NCBI GenBank assembly: GCA_018692315.1
Contig: JABHKC010000200.1
Span: 1-34,491, forward strand
DNA: 34,491 nt
Reading direction: 5' to 3'
Source of the DNA: Bacteroidota bacterium
GTDB taxonomy: Bacteria > Bacteroidota > Bacteroidia > Bacteroidales > JABHKC01
The notes under the pieces are model-generated. The model was not told the DNA's origin. It made no database searches and worked only from the letters and a program-made list of their open reading frames with translations. The stretch's first letter is position 1. Each line of letters begins with the position of its first letter. The translations under genes were made by a program, and so were the position numbers. This document shows positions 33,757 to 34,491 of this stretch, piece after piece.

Positions 33757-34326
33757 ATGAATTATTTATATAAAAAGCAGCTAATTAGTTTTGCAATTAT
33801 ATTTCTCGTAGTAATAAATATTGCAACAATAGCTTCGTTTATTTTTCATTTATACAGCGAACAAGATATTGTTATCACCACTAAAACAAATGAAAACAAA
33901 GGCATTTTTCTCGCCGAAGAATTAGATCTTAGCAATGAGCAATTGGAAAAGTACCAACAAATAAAATCTAACTTTCATTTAAAAACTGAAAACCTGAACA
34001 AACTATTGAGTGATAAAACCACGCAAATGTTTAATGAACTTTCGAAGACAGACTCAGATACTGTAAAACTTTCGGCTATTGCTCAGGAAATTGGGGAAAT
34101 AAATGAAAAACAAAAAAGGGAAACTATAAATCAATTTTTGGAAATTGAATCAATTTGTACTGTTGAACAAAAAGAAAAGCTTTATGAAACCTACGAAAGC
34201 ATGTTGAATTGTATCTGGCCAGGTCAAGGACAAGGCAGGAAATTTCGTGGTGGCAGAGGCGAAGGATTTAAAGGCGGAGGCAGAGGATTTGGCAAAGGTA
34301 GAGGATATGAAAATCATGAGAAATAA
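33757..34326 (+). CDS. CpxP/Spy-like periplasmic sensor protein with Gly/Arg-rich tail
   Basis: A 189-residue protein with an N-terminal membrane anchor (about 10-32). Its periplasmic helical domain (about 48-150) has the LTxxQ-type sequence LAEELDLSNEQLEKYQQIK and a second, weaker repeat (CTVEQKEKLYE at 134-144), as in the heavy-metal sensor/CpxP family. The C-terminus (155-189) is a glycine/arginine/lysine tail (GQGQGRKFRGGRGEG, FKGGGRGFGKGRG), unlike the usual CpxP end. This tail matches the composition of the protein at 32181. Only one His precedes the tail (His74), so metal binding in the CnrX manner is uncertain; Cys134 and Cys152 may contribute. It is last in the cassette, 57 bases from the anti-sigma gene. 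Confidence 0.9.
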   Translation: MNYLYKKQLISFAIIFLVVINIATIASFIFHLYSEQDIVITTKTNENKGIFLAEELDLSNEQLEKYQQIKSNFHLKTENLNKLLSDKTTQMFNELSKTDSDTVKLSAIAQEIGEINEKQKRETINQFLEIESICTVEQKEKLYETYESMLNCIWPGQGQGRKFRGGRGEGFKGGGRGFGKGRGYENHEK

Positions 34327-34357
34327 ATATATCCTGATTATTTGCCAATAGATTTAG

Positions 34358-34491
34358 CCTGAATAATTCATAAATTTTCGTCTCGAAAGTTCAAAATGTG
34401 TGTCAGATTTGAACTACCACAGATTTTTATTTTTGAGTAATAGCGAGCTATTTTGATGGAATAAAAATTGAGGACGGTCAAAGATGATGTG
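34358..34491 (+). mobile_element. MITE-like element, second copy (cut by window edge)
   Basis: Aligns without gaps to the first 134 bases of the element at 30770, with 12 differences (91% identity), in the same orientation. The left terminal inverted repeat CCTGAATAATTCATA is identical. The 5-base stem TTTCG/CGAAA is kept while its three-base loop differs (TAA versus TCT), and the AATAGC-GA-GCTATT stem is intact. The right end is outside the window. It starts 31 bases after the CpxP-like gene. Confidence 0.65.

Overview
This is an AT-rich bacterial window that reads as Bacteroidota, probably a Bacteroidales or Marinilabiliales-like lineage. Evidence: two secreted repeat proteins end in type IX secretion (T9SS) sorting domains; two TonB proteins carry the KKS-x-KA-[DN]-LEK start typical of the phylum; several promoters fit TTTG-N19-TAnnTTTG; and a Bacteroidota-type HflX, DusB and RF2 set is present. 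No rRNA, tRNA, CRISPR array or full-length transposase gene was seen.

Layout. 1-5072 (minus): two tandem, closely related FG-GAP / Ig-like surface proteins, the distal one cut by the window edge. 5145-12071 (minus): a compact surface-glycan operon in transcription order polysaccharide deacetylase-like, GNAT acetyltransferase, GT4 glycosyltransferase, sulfotransferase-like, SGNH hydrolase-like and Wzx-type flippase. 12262-14271: divergent dusB and a CPBP membrane protease. 14287-17912: a conserved hypothetical, TonB, HflX and an orphan biotinyl-like carrier domain without the biotinylated lysine. 18040-22068 (minus): a 1342-residue T9SS cargo. 22124-23216 (minus): prfB with an intact programmed +1 frameshift, so an annotation starting at the longest single frame would miss the N-terminus. 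23288-26193: lipoprotein, second TonB, outer-membrane barrel and TlpA-like thioredoxin. 26423-28384 (minus): a seven-repeat beta-propeller T9SS cargo. 28411-30583 (minus): an HdrB-like and a membrane HdrC-like iron-sulfur pair.

30770-34491 is the most accessory-looking part. Two copies of a non-coding element, 91% identical over 134 bp and in direct orientation, flank (i) a small excisionase-type HTH gene overlapping a membrane-protein gene under a perfect Bacteroidota promoter, and (ii) a four-gene cassette: a secreted Ca-loop/Gly-Lys-rich protein, an ECF sigma factor, a zinc-finger anti-sigma factor and a CpxP/Spy-like periplasmic protein with a Gly/Arg-rich tail. The first element copy is complete, with about 20-bp terminal inverted repeats, and looks like a MITE. 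The anti-sigma tail and the periplasmic protein share a LAxEL-x-L-xx-EQ motif, and the first and last proteins of the cassette share Gly-Lys-rich tails. My inference is a self-contained envelope-stress or metal-responsive signalling module; its ligand cannot be read from sequence.
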